Source: a virus. Taken from it: 34,383 bases of DNA. Below the pieces are notes generated by a model, which was given only the letters and a program-made list of their open reading frames with translations, had not been told where the DNA came from and searched no databases. The position numbers and the translations under genes are program-made. Numbering within the stretch: the stretch's first letter is position 1; each line of letters starts with the position of its first letter. Positions 29,301-33,459 of this stretch are shown here, piece after piece. The stretch is from IMG/VR virus record IMGVR_UViG_3300020405_000011, positions 1 through 34,383 of that record; one strand, 5' to 3'.

Positions 29301-29412
29301 ATTCGTAATATTGGCTTAAAAAATCTTTGAATAGCGGAGATTCCGCATTTAAGAACTCAGGAATCTGAGACTCAATGACATGAGAGATTTTTACTCTTTT
29401 AATATCTGTCAT
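20398..29412 (-). CDS. gp7: Giant gp7-like baseplate wedge protein with YHYH domain (3004 aa)
   Basis: A 3004-residue wedge protein placed directly after gp6 (TAAATG, no gap), as T4 gp7 is. Residues 20 to 55 (EFLNAESPLFKDFLSQYYES) and 194 to 225 (DFYMSKGTDSSYQILFKLLY then GEDIELLKPVE) resemble the conserved C-terminal part of T4 gp7. Near residues 2434 to 2470, SYSIKSKLPYTTWKEAVRSI and VHPSGFLEFSDLIVES resemble a second gp7 signature, so about 2200 residues separate the two. Within that stretch are about ten GxGY units and a YHYH domain at about 1240 to 1345 (GFAYDGNPIYGPYGY, then GGRYCVTPQYPDGVYAYFYS). An LDDIS unit sits near 2552. T4 gp7 is about 1032 residues. The gp7 call rests on gene order plus these short motifs and is less certain than gp6, gp8 or gp25. 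Confidence 0.88.
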   Translation of the reverse strand: MTDIKRVKISHVIESQIPEFLNAESPLFKDFLSQYYESQEHQSGMTDLANNLAEYRKISAFNNETLIASTELTQACFAGSQTINVTSTTGWPDTYGLLKIDNEVITYTSKNATQFLGCSRGFSGIDEISREDNQEFLSFAITEANAHASGSTVINLSNLFLQTFFSKFKTEFLPGFEDRSFTSGVSVTNILTRAKDFYMSKGTDSSYQILFKLLYGEDIELLKPVENTLTPSANVYFKTKHILVENLFGGQPLQSIGNFLFQDIAGIGTVSASIYNVEYRPINQTDFYELSLDATSFDGSFQVPGKTKALEIVGSGSSTIVVDSTVGFGQSGSLLVRPTKGSNFLNVTYNDKTINQFLGVSGISTSLVFGADILENKLAYAYAGFGQTSLLQFRIVNVIGEADTSQSTNMQVDDKLKLLSFGRDLGDVPQFNNWIYNIPSSHSISNISQVNVNTYRIVLFDSVVFYVGEELVIRNQAGDTSNITIKDIEYDATNLSKVYANTIVVQTATTIPAESTVITKTVTKASHNSGYFPGVDDFPVGIQNSYLDKAEEFFYVASSGLPNYPVFATDNKVFVKSSTVEVVDGFGTPLLGGGFTYTLRSFDPTNVTLSTPPPLNHNYVTGDKIYWDNTTNSGISTGIYFVTAINQTEFYLSYSGSDVFAKKYIAVRTNTSGQFIYKSGWENKTLKNQKILRKYPLYKQKNLFDDPNQRLINNKPVGLLANGVELFPPTVFDEEIFHGDITDIKVTNSGTDYDVISGPPLVINDQQGTGCVAHANVTGSFREVKLVAPGIGYQEKPKITVSGGNGTGAVLESNLVRGRIVANFKADGTSVDTFDESITFPDRHNFELGEAIIYDSRGNTPIVNIVDGSTYYAGVIDEKKIKLHKTPEDAKSGINTVNIGNISFGFHRFTTVTAKNTITKIYVKEQGSGYSNKKVIVQGRPTNGDVQSGISTSDDYILAFNHNFNNGEIVEYSTDGTAISGLSTTTQYAVKVIDSNRFRLCDVGVATQRNLTNYNKNKTTVIRSIGLGKHTIKYPPIVVNVESLSAIGSTTTIQPEFEPLVLGSIESVYLEEGGIGYGCTNIMDFHRRPDVGISTVVFNALLKPIIIGGSIVDVQILASGKGYREDSDINIFSPTGDFADIRPIITDNKITGVRILDGGIGYRSADTTLDLQNRGKSAKFIADVREWKINQVQKNDAIINDADSLLTKPSTNPAFQLQTIGIYPPQKLRYQLGDNIDSGNLETPNAFHSPILGFAYDGNPIYGPYGYQTPTGGAIQRLQSGYILDTTLRSGLRPPGFAFGYFTNDYIFDNSGDLDVHGGRYCVTPQYPDGVYAYFYSVDVDSSGIAKPKFPYLVGGSFKDTPIEENFVTFFNQDIDITERELTRNVAPYYLSYGNSDYDLIDDVKDALKQEFSVTKTKSSGISSVTIFSRGDGYKVDDLLELDNFGTNGTGANIVVGSVLGKEVDTVQIGVSTFRETELVKTRNTITGITSVPHEITDGETVILSGISTADFTEFNGPRKVNVISRKTGLARELGNVTVSGVSTNIYVTDVAGFEVNDTIGIGTETFTITGIDEQFSRFYINRENYVGAAMTHAVGTDNIVLKPTKFSFPVGQSTVTRFTFENTITYFNPLQTVGLGSTGTHYTITLTGLSTAVQQSVENRFVPQQSIYIKDHKFFTGQKLTYSMGIGGTSLVWAKVSAGATSGVGTETLTDGSDVYAINFSPDLIGLSTTGIPTTGDAIWFYPVASNAGFAHSFTTNYPKVTSKVDRFFGEVGVTSSHGLLTGDVITLEALPQSTETVAVRYDPVIAKITTEKIGFGISFFSADLTKININDDSLENGDKVVFYDGGNSITGLVHNETYFILREDTDAIKLCKYKSDVFDSNPVAITSVTEASANNESYLAKINPSLEFTSGNSITFDVSDQSLLDMKLDFFEDINFKERLDVNGTNATGFSIVRDGITGTPNATVKIQTNIAWPKKSYYNLTPVVPSDTRKTFGSSDTEVNGRNNITFKPVVLATDHSIIKKDDTTFTFNLKEKPLEPQRLISRVGVSTITYSTSSKNARGPINDTKINFPGKGYTILPRVIGFASTQGKDGIVKVSSPEIGQIDTLERIKDGFDYPTDPTLLPFLAVPAIVDISGIARMDEIQVVDGGIRYNQPPTLAVRGNDKVKIAASVSGGSVDKVEIIENAFEFSEPLSIITTNNSNGYDIDAISHSGTTVTAELLLDQQFNIPVTTGYASTDIKLPFAIGDKVFLENCRLKPASLTAGQGNFNSADYDFSFYTVTGVNTVNSTVTFDMSDAPGISTVTLGAYDDDFTLGSIVNFNDMAKFNMTIIDDAKYVSGEKVTSRAFEGFVAEGGWNGMISQLRLRDTIGTLLPGDTLFGEVSKLSGNVRDVNRFSVRTTLDVTRDKVSKNDMNVGILNDFSQRLSDNFYFQKFSYSIKSKLPYTTWKEAVRSIVHPSGFLEFSDLIVESDPISNAATVGIAKSTNMKVQAVDTKVDLILNIDNEIYMGKRDNFAMVTEDDQLPNGSVQRIFFPEGRPIKSFIMNKTNKVLNLDDISSGFNGAHDRTGTLVGSKQFSLSVGGVPVFKKVFNAGPGGPVNVDLANNLLSIQNHNFQTGQAVKLDVQGGTKIGIAITSHTTGTKDIIMGVKTAGIGGSAMFENGYNVQIPGPVTGIAVTENPPGPLFRLYGFGMAEGGVPGISTRGTGATFQVRFDFDQTTGQCISTAVVLTNGGTGYFVTDNVSIAGTYLGGATPANNLTFPVTKTTGTRTGITTTYSNVPSTVPAGGGSGAVFNITRDGNLDVTNIDVVSGGTGYASTNIISIAGTYIGGTSPTNDISLSPVELGTNVMPDELFIQKIDDVKFRISGLSTALPFTFTGLGTGFQKLTIAEPNKQALILVDNIIQTPIKNKKLSVEVTDTVSSSDQGIKVGVGIGSLTKGDILKLDDELVKITQIGDATFVEARTALANSTVATSFYYDTNRSNSTVITRSDTSVTLDDNPPY

Positions 29413-31287
29413 TTATCGTGTGTAGATTGACTCGCTAGCGTAACTAGATGTTGTGACGTAAGAAGTAGCAGAAGTATTCTCACCAGAGGATACAACGTCA
29501 GGAAGTGCATTAACAGAACTATTTGTAACGTCTAATTGTAGGTAAAGATCTTTAAGTGCAATAACATCATTAGATTGAGGTATTGCCTCAACCTGTATTA
29601 GACCATTTGCTAAAGAAGTCCCTGTTATATTTACCACATCCAAATTAATCTCTCCGTGAATGTAATCTACTGTCCCAGCGTCGTTCTTAACAATAAGAGG
29701 AAGGTTATTTACAAGTTTGAAGAAGATAATCTTACCAAAGTCAGTTCCAGCTGTAGGAATGTCACCCATGTAAATTGTTCCACTAACATTAGCTACCGTA
29801 AATCCTGTAGAACGTATTCCATATCCATTACGTTGTTTGAAAAAGGAGTTTCCGTAGCAAAGTTCATAAGTTGCAAAAGTATTGAGTTCAGGCGCAATGT
29901 CTCTTCTCATTTTTACCTTTGTAATGTTAGAAGTAACACCTCTTGCAGAGTCATCAATCAATCCTTGAATTTTACTATACTTAAATCTACCACCAAAAGC
30001 ATTAATATCAGAAGATTGAGAATATGAGGTCAAAGTTCTGGTTACAGAAGTAACTAGCTCAGTTGTATCAGAAACTGCGTTACTGTTATAGTAAACAGAA
30101 GTGTCTACTTCAATATAAAGATACTTAAGATCAATAATTTCTGGTTTAATACCAGCAATCGAATATTGTTTGAGTTGCCTAGCAATATCGTCCTTTGTAA
30201 TCTGTGAAAGAAAAGAACCATTCTTAGGTTTGATGGAAATAAAGACTTTTCCATACTCAGGTGGATCTAACTCCTCTCCACCGTAGGAGGTTACAGATTC
30301 AACGTTAGGATACACGAATGGAATTATACCTGTGTAGTCATTCGCCGTTACTGCACGGTATTGTGAGGAGTATATACGAGGTGCTAGGTATTTTATTGTA
30401 CTTACATCTTCAACATCGTCACCATCGCTAGATCTTTGTGCAGTTCTTAAGACAGAAATACCAGATGTTACAGATACTCCCTGATCGTCTTCTAAAACTC
30501 CAACAAATGAGAAGTTTCTAGCATCATTTCCAGATTTTCCATTAGTTACAATGTAGTTAACAGTAATTGTAGCTCCACCAGGCGGTTTTTTACCAATAAT
30601 TCCGTCTCCAAACAAAATTTCATACTGTTCGTCTTCAATTTCTTGAATCAAGAAGAGTTTTGACGTAGCATCGACTCTTAAAATGTTGTTGTATAGCGTG
30701 TATATCTCTTTTGTCGTAGATTCAACTGTAATACGAATAGAAGTAGTGTCAATATTTGCGTTTGGAAGTATAAAACGTTGATTTGGAATTGAATAATCAA
30801 CTTGGAAACTCTTTTGAAGGTAAATTCCTTCGTAAATATTCAAATTACTGAAAGTAGCAATATTATTTTCGTTTGTAGTAGCAACAAAGTCGTCAGGAAT
30901 AGAAAAAATGTAAGAACCACCAACCTGATTACCCAATGCAACCTGTCCAGCCTTCAAAGTTACGATTCTTGTGTCATTCAAACCCATGTCAACTGTAAAA
31001 TTGACGACTGCCCTAGCAGATCTACTTGATCTAGGTACATATCCAATGTTTCTAGCAAGTGAAACTACGTTTTCACGCAAAGTCGCACTGTCTAGGAAGC
31101 ACTCGTTCACTGCCATGTTGGTATTATAGGCAGTAACGTAACTATTGTACGCTAAAAGATCGATTATGGTCGAAAAGTTTGACCCCTCAAAGTCAAAATC
31201 AGCAAAATCACTGTTTACTCTGAGGTAATCCTTAATCTGTTGCCTAAGATCACCGAAATCTAGGTTTGTGAACTGGTTAAAAGACAT
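29413..31287 (-). CDS. gp6: Baseplate wedge subunit gp6
   Basis: A 624-residue protein matching T4 gp6 (about 660 residues), the wedge component that forms the continuous ring of the inner baseplate. The N-terminus DFADFDFEGSNFSTIIDLLA followed by YNSYVTAYNTNMAVNECFL matches the T4 pattern 'FLDYDFEGSRLNVLCDLLAYNT'. Further on are RENVVSLARNIGYVPRSSRS, TIKYLAPRIYSSQYRAVTAN near residue 296 (the 'R..T..DY' region of the J-like baseplate fold) and VFISIKPKNGSFLSQITKDD. The ATG overlaps the gp25 stop as TAATG, which suggests coupled synthesis of the two wedge proteins. The Ser/Thr-rich C-terminal tail of about 25 residues is not obviously conserved. Confidence 0.95.
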   Translation of the reverse strand: MSFNQFTNLDFGDLRQQIKDYLRVNSDFADFDFEGSNFSTIIDLLAYNSYVTAYNTNMAVNECFLDSATLRENVVSLARNIGYVPRSSRSARAVVNFTVDMGLNDTRIVTLKAGQVALGNQVGGSYIFSIPDDFVATTNENNIATFSNLNIYEGIYLQKSFQVDYSIPNQRFILPNANIDTTSIRITVESTTKEIYTLYNNILRVDATSKLFLIQEIEDEQYEILFGDGIIGKKPPGGATITVNYIVTNGKSGNDARNFSFVGVLEDDQGVSVTSGISVLRTAQRSSDGDDVEDVSTIKYLAPRIYSSQYRAVTANDYTGIIPFVYPNVESVTSYGGEELDPPEYGKVFISIKPKNGSFLSQITKDDIARQLKQYSIAGIKPEIIDLKYLYIEVDTSVYYNSNAVSDTTELVTSVTRTLTSYSQSSDINAFGGRFKYSKIQGLIDDSARGVTSNITKVKMRRDIAPELNTFATYELCYGNSFFKQRNGYGIRSTGFTVANVSGTIYMGDIPTAGTDFGKIIFFKLVNNLPLIVKNDAGTVDYIHGEINLDVVNITGTSLANGLIQVEAIPQSNDVIALKDLYLQLDVTNSSVNALPDVVSSGENTSATSYVTTSSYASESIYTR

Positions 31288-31703
31288 TATATTCTAGTTG
31301 ATTGGAGAATAAATTCTATTTGTTGACGTGCCGCAGTCAATCCAACGATATCATACTTGATTTGTATTTCTAAATCGTTACTATTAGTGACATATGTTAC
31401 TTGTACCTTGGCATTTGCTACTCTTGGTTCAAAGTTTTCCAACAAAAGGAAAATATCATCTTCTAATTCATATGCCATAGCTGCATTTGGAAGTTCAAAC
31501 AGCTGTTCTTCAATTTTACTACCCAACAGTGGGTTGAAAAATCTCTCTCCTAGCTTTGTTCGTACCAAATTTTGCACAGAACGCTTGATAGCATCCTCAT
31601 TTGAGTAAGCTCCTATGTCATCTGTGACAGGATGCTTCGCAAATGTTAAACTAATATCCTTAAAGGGAACACTTGTATTGAGTTTTTTGTCAATTAGTGC
31701 CAT
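31287..31703 (-). CDS. gp25: Baseplate wedge subunit gp25 (lysozyme-like fold family)
   Basis: A 138-residue protein with the length and motifs of T4 gp25 (132 residues), the small sheath-proximal wedge subunit whose homologues (TssE, P2 W) are shared by contractile injection systems. Visible are SNEDAIKRSVQNLVRTKLGE followed by RFFNPLLGSKIEEQLFEL, and the family EPR motif in LLENFEPRVANAKVQV near residues 86 to 101. EPR contacts the sheath and tube initiation region in the family. A weaker late octamer (GATAAATT) lies 17 nt upstream of the ATG with AGGA in the leader. The preceding 54-aa gene ends 4 nt away. Confidence 0.96.
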   Translation of the reverse strand: MALIDKKLNTSVPFKDISLTFAKHPVTDDIGAYSNEDAIKRSVQNLVRTKLGERFFNPLLGSKIEEQLFELPNAAMAYELEDDIFLLLENFEPRVANAKVQVTYVTNSNDLEIQIKYDIVGLTAARQQIEFILQSTRI

Positions 31704-31706
31704 TTT

Positions 31707-31871
31707 TTAGCAATTCCTAAATTTATCTAACTCTTGTTCTATCAATTCTTGCTTTCTTTTCTTATCATTAGCGTCATCGCCAACGACTTCACGCAAAATT
31801 GTATCATCATTTTCTGGTTTTTCTATAAAACCATCATCAGGAACGCTAAATTGTGTATTTTTTAGCTTCAT
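31707..31871 (-). CDS. Small charged hypothetical protein (54 aa), first gene of the structural operon
   Basis: A 54-residue open frame (MKLKNTQFSVPDDGFIEKPE at the start, DKFRNC at the end) lying 3 nt upstream of the gp25 start. The middle is acidic (ENDD, VVGDDAND) and the C-terminal third is a charged amphipathic helix (KKRKQELIEQELDKF). No known domain is recognised. It fills the space between a late promoter octamer (TCTAAATA at 31898..31905) and gp25, with a leader of about 20 nt that lacks a Shine-Dalgarno, so it is probably translated from the late transcript. A scaffold or assembly-helper role is possible but there is no direct evidence. Confidence 0.72.
   Translation of the reverse strand: MKLKNTQFSVPDDGFIEKPENDDTILREVVGDDANDKKRKQELIEQELDKFRNC
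31720..31727 (-). promoter_or_regulatory. Possible late promoter octamer GATAAATT for gp25
   Basis: Minus-strand GATAAATT, inside the end of the 54-aa gene and 17 nt before the gp25 ATG. It differs from the common GATAAATA form by its last base, so this is the weakest of the set. The spacing to the ATG agrees with the others. Confidence 0.4.
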
Positions 31872-31897
31872 TAAGGGCAAGTATACTATTCAAATTC

Positions 31898-31905
31898 TAT
31901 TTAGA
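31898..31905 (-). promoter_or_regulatory. T4-type late promoter octamer TCTAAATA
   Basis: Minus-strand TCTAAATA, a one- to two-base variant of the T4 late element TATAAATA, directly downstream of the terminator and 27 nt before the ATG of the first structural-operon gene. It is the likely entry point for transcription of the 54-aa gene, gp25, gp6 and gp7. Confidence 0.6.
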
Positions 31906-31908
31906 CAC

Positions 31909-31933
31909 AAAAAAAGACCCTTTTAAAGGGTCC
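31909..31933 (-). terminator. Rho-independent terminator
   Basis: Read on the minus strand: GGACCCTTTAAAAGGGTC followed by seven T. The stem pairs GACCCTT with AAGGGTC around a small loop, closed further by a G-U pair. It lies after the stop of the 51-aa gene and before the late promoter octamer at 31898..31905, so it separates the upstream gene block from the structural operon. The same stem also has a T run a few bases away on the plus strand, but no plus-strand gene needs it. Confidence 0.85.
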
Positions 31934-31954
31934 TTAAAGTTTTTTGAGTGTTTT

Positions 31955-32110
31955 TTAACCAGCAGCTAGTGGAGATTGACTTGAATTACTGTTTGCAGCA
32001 GCCTTTTTTCGTGCTTGAGCGCTCACATCATACTGTCCTTTCACACTTCCGCTACCAAAACCCTGACTTACAACGTTATGGGGAGCTAATTTTGGATCTG
32101 AGTCTGCCAT
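31955..32110 (-). CDS. Small Ala/Ser-rich protein (51 aa)
   Basis: A 51-residue frame from ATG at 32110 to TAA at 31955, starting MADSDPKLAPHNVVSQGFGS and ending NSNSSQSPLAAG. It is low in hydrophobic residues and looks disordered, with a short basic patch (QARKKAAAN). No domain is recognised. The support is positional: a GATAAATA octamer sits 20 nt upstream of the ATG and a rho-independent terminator lies just after the stop (31909..31933), so the gene would form a short late transcription unit of its own. The product could be a minor virion or DNA-associated peptide, but that is speculation. Confidence 0.7.
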   Translation of the reverse strand: MADSDPKLAPHNVVSQGFGSGSVKGQYDVSAQARKKAAANSNSSQSPLAAG

Positions 32111-32128
32111 CTTTTAACCGTTTTCTTT

Positions 32129-32293
32129 TTATTTATCAATCTGAGCTCGTAATCGGTCTGGAGAGATACCTTCTTCAAGGTAAAACTCCAATCTGGTCTG
32201 TGCTTGATCTTTAGTAAGACCTACATCTAGCTTTGGATCGTTCACACACCAACCAGAAGTTCCTAATTCTACTACTTTGTACTTAGTTTCCAT
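32129..32293 (-). CDS. Small conserved-type hypothetical protein (54 aa)
   Basis: A 54-residue frame: METKYKVVELGTSGWCVNDP, then LTKDQAQTRLEFYLEEG and SPDRLRAQIDK at the end. The N-terminal half reads as short beta strands around a Trp-Cys pair, and the second half as a helix of the type 'L(T/S)K.QA...L.....G..P..LR', which I recall from short cyanophage proteins. The ATG overlaps the TAA of the glycosyltransferase-like gene as TAATG. The stop falls inside the GATAAATA octamer of the following gene. The function is unknown. Confidence 0.78.
   Translation of the reverse strand: METKYKVVELGTSGWCVNDPKLDVGLTKDQAQTRLEFYLEEGISPDRLRAQIDK
32130..32137 (-). promoter_or_regulatory. Late promoter octamer GATAAATA for the 51-aa gene
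   Basis: Minus-strand GATAAATA overlapping the last codons and stop of the upstream 54-aa gene, 20 nt before the ATG at 32110. The leader AAAAGAAAACGGTTAAAAG has no clear Shine-Dalgarno. Confidence 0.6.
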
Positions 32294-33051
32294 TAGATTA
32301 TCCTTGTTTTCTCGTGACCAACACGGATTTTAGGATCAATCCAGATCTCCATACCCGCTTCTTTTGCATCAAGACAGAATGAAACGTCTTCTCCACACAT
32401 ATCTTGAACTTCTCCTGAGTCAAAGACTTGCATTTTAGGTGCAAACCAAGGATACTTCATCTCTTTATGCTCAAATACACCGTTCTTGATGAGTAACCAA
32501 CCAAATCCTGTGTAGTCAACTGTGAAAGGCTTGCGTCTACGAGAGATAGACTCGATAGTTTCGTGATTCATCACTCCACCATTCTTTGCAAAGTCTTCTT
32601 CTTCTAGCCAGTGTGCAACAGATGTAGTTTTTCCATCCTCTGTGCAGTACCAACCACCAGCAATATCCTTTTGCATCCATACTAAACGATAGAACTTCTC
32701 TGTATCGAATACGATATCGGAGTCAATCCATAGTTGCCAATCATATTTTAGTTTTCCATCCCAAGGAACTTGATCTGGACCTCTTAATACGTTTGCACCA
32801 AGGCACTTGCATCTTGCAAAGTTAACCATTGATGAGTAATCTTGTGAGATTTGAATGGAACTACCATTCTGAACTAGATCAAAACAAAGTTGAACGAAGT
32901 TCTTGAGGAAGATATATGATACTCCTCTGCCTGGTAGACAGAAAACTATTGCTTTTCCTTTTGCTAATGCTTTCGCTTCCTCTAGATTAAAATCATCCTC
33001 AACCTTTTTAGTCTTAGGAGCTTTTGCTTTTACTGTAAATCCTTTTGCCAT
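32293..33051 (-). CDS. GT-A fold glycosyltransferase-like protein (252 aa)
   Basis: A 252-residue protein with features of family-2-like glycosyltransferases. After a basic, probably disordered N-terminus (about 20 residues) comes the nucleotide-binding start KAIVFCLPGRGVSYIFLKNF near residue 33. A DxD-type motif (WIDSDIVF near 108 to 115) should coordinate the metal and sugar nucleotide. Near 217, GEDVSFCLDAKEAG and then IWIDPKIRVGHEK form the usual acceptor-side Glu-Asp and terminal His. The sugar and acceptor (host surface glycan, virion protein or modified DNA) cannot be told from the sequence. A sigma70-type promoter lies directly upstream, and a 12-bp palindrome overlaps the start codon. 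Expression before the late genes is therefore likely. No transmembrane helix is seen, so it should be cytoplasmic. Confidence 0.88.
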   Translation of the reverse strand: MAKGFTVKAKAPKTKKVEDDFNLEEAKALAKGKAIVFCLPGRGVSYIFLKNFVQLCFDLVQNGSSIQISQDYSSMVNFARCKCLGANVLRGPDQVPWDGKLKYDWQLWIDSDIVFDTEKFYRLVWMQKDIAGGWYCTEDGKTTSVAHWLEEEDFAKNGGVMNHETIESISRRRKPFTVDYTGFGWLLIKNGVFEHKEMKYPWFAPKMQVFDSGEVQDMCGEDVSFCLDAKEAGMEIWIDPKIRVGHEKTRII

Positions 33052-33061
33052 AACATGTTAT
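33050..33061. promoter_or_regulatory. 12-bp palindrome at the glycosyltransferase start
   Basis: ATAACATGTTAT is a perfect palindrome covering the start codon (ATG at 33051..33049) and the presumed transcript start side of the promoter. It could be an operator or a small translational hairpin; it may also be chance in AT-rich DNA. Confidence 0.35.
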
Positions 33062-33073
33062 CAGTACATAGTT

Positions 33074-33102
33074 AGTATAACACTGATCACTCAATCTGTC
33101 CA
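33074..33102 (-). promoter_or_regulatory. Sigma70-type promoter of the glycosyltransferase-like gene
   Basis: On the minus strand: -35 TGGACA (33102..33097), a 17-nt spacer, -10 TATACT (33079..33074), with TG one base before the -10 (extended -10). The expected transcript start is near 33067, giving a leader of about 15 nt before the ATG at 33051. It lies in the only gap of any size (70 nt) in the right-hand block. Confidence 0.72.
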
Positions 33103-33121
33103 GTGTCTTATTATATAGTCG

Positions 33122-33277
33122 TTAATTCTTAACAACTTTTATCTCCTCTGTACGGAGATCATCACTCGGATAATGTTTAAAATATTCGGTAATATATTCT
33201 AGCTTATGTTTAATATCGTGATGCGGAACCTTTTCCATAATTAAGTTCTCGCCAATGTAAACGTTATAGGTACTCAT
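33122..33277 (-). CDS. Small hypothetical protein (51 aa)
   Basis: A 51-residue frame starting MSTYNVYIGENLIMEKVPHH and ending LRTEEIKVVKN. The first 15 residues look like one or two beta strands; the rest is a mostly charged helix with several His and Lys residues. The start codon at 33277..33275 overlaps the end of the upstream gene by 14 nt in a different frame, as is common among tightly packed phage genes. No family is recognised. Support is the intact frame, the packing, and the absence of any better frame in this interval. Confidence 0.62.
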   Translation of the reverse strand: MSTYNVYIGENLIMEKVPHHDIKHKLEYITEYFKHYPSDDLRTEEIKVVKN

Positions 33278-33431
33278 CTTCCCATTCAGCAAGCATATCC
33301 TCTAGGTCTTTGCGAATGTCGGGATGGTACATTAAGTGATTATCGTTTTCAAGGCGAAACTGAACAGATTCGTAGATGTATTCTAGTGTTTTGACATCGA
33401 GATCGACATTCATTTCGGGTTGTAAGTTCAT
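33264..33431 (-). CDS. Small acidic hypothetical protein (55 aa; start uncertain)
   Basis: The frame extends to a GTG at 33500 (78 codons), but that would overlap the 187-aa gene by 41 nt, and the first 23 residues (MRNSQKKSNVHASKKPKC...) are unlike the rest. I chose the ATG at 33431, giving 55 residues and no overlap; the ATG at 33413 (MNVDLDVKTLEYIYESVQF) is an equal alternative. No start has a clear Shine-Dalgarno. The product is acidic and helical (LEYIYESVQFRLENDNHLMY, then DIRKDLEDMLAEWEDEYL), a type I recall from T4-like cyanophages without a known function. Confidence 0.72.
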   Translation of the reverse strand: MNLQPEMNVDLDVKTLEYIYESVQFRLENDNHLMYHPDIRKDLEDMLAEWEDEYL

Positions 33432-33459
33432 TATGTTTCTATCTATACATTTTGGTTTC

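Noticed and set aside
29410-29417. GATAAATG resembling a late promoter octamer at the gp7 start
   Set aside because: It includes the start codon itself, so a transcript from it could not include the ATG; gp7 is better explained by coupling to gp6 through TAAATG.
29656-30027. Plus-strand open frame of 123 codons
   Set aside because: Antisense to gp6, which is firmly identified; the amino-acid composition is that of a shadow frame.
31880-31885. TATACT on the minus strand upstream of the 54-aa gene, as a sigma70 -10
   Set aside because: No acceptable -35 element stands 16 to 18 nt upstream, and the late octamer next to it explains transcription better.
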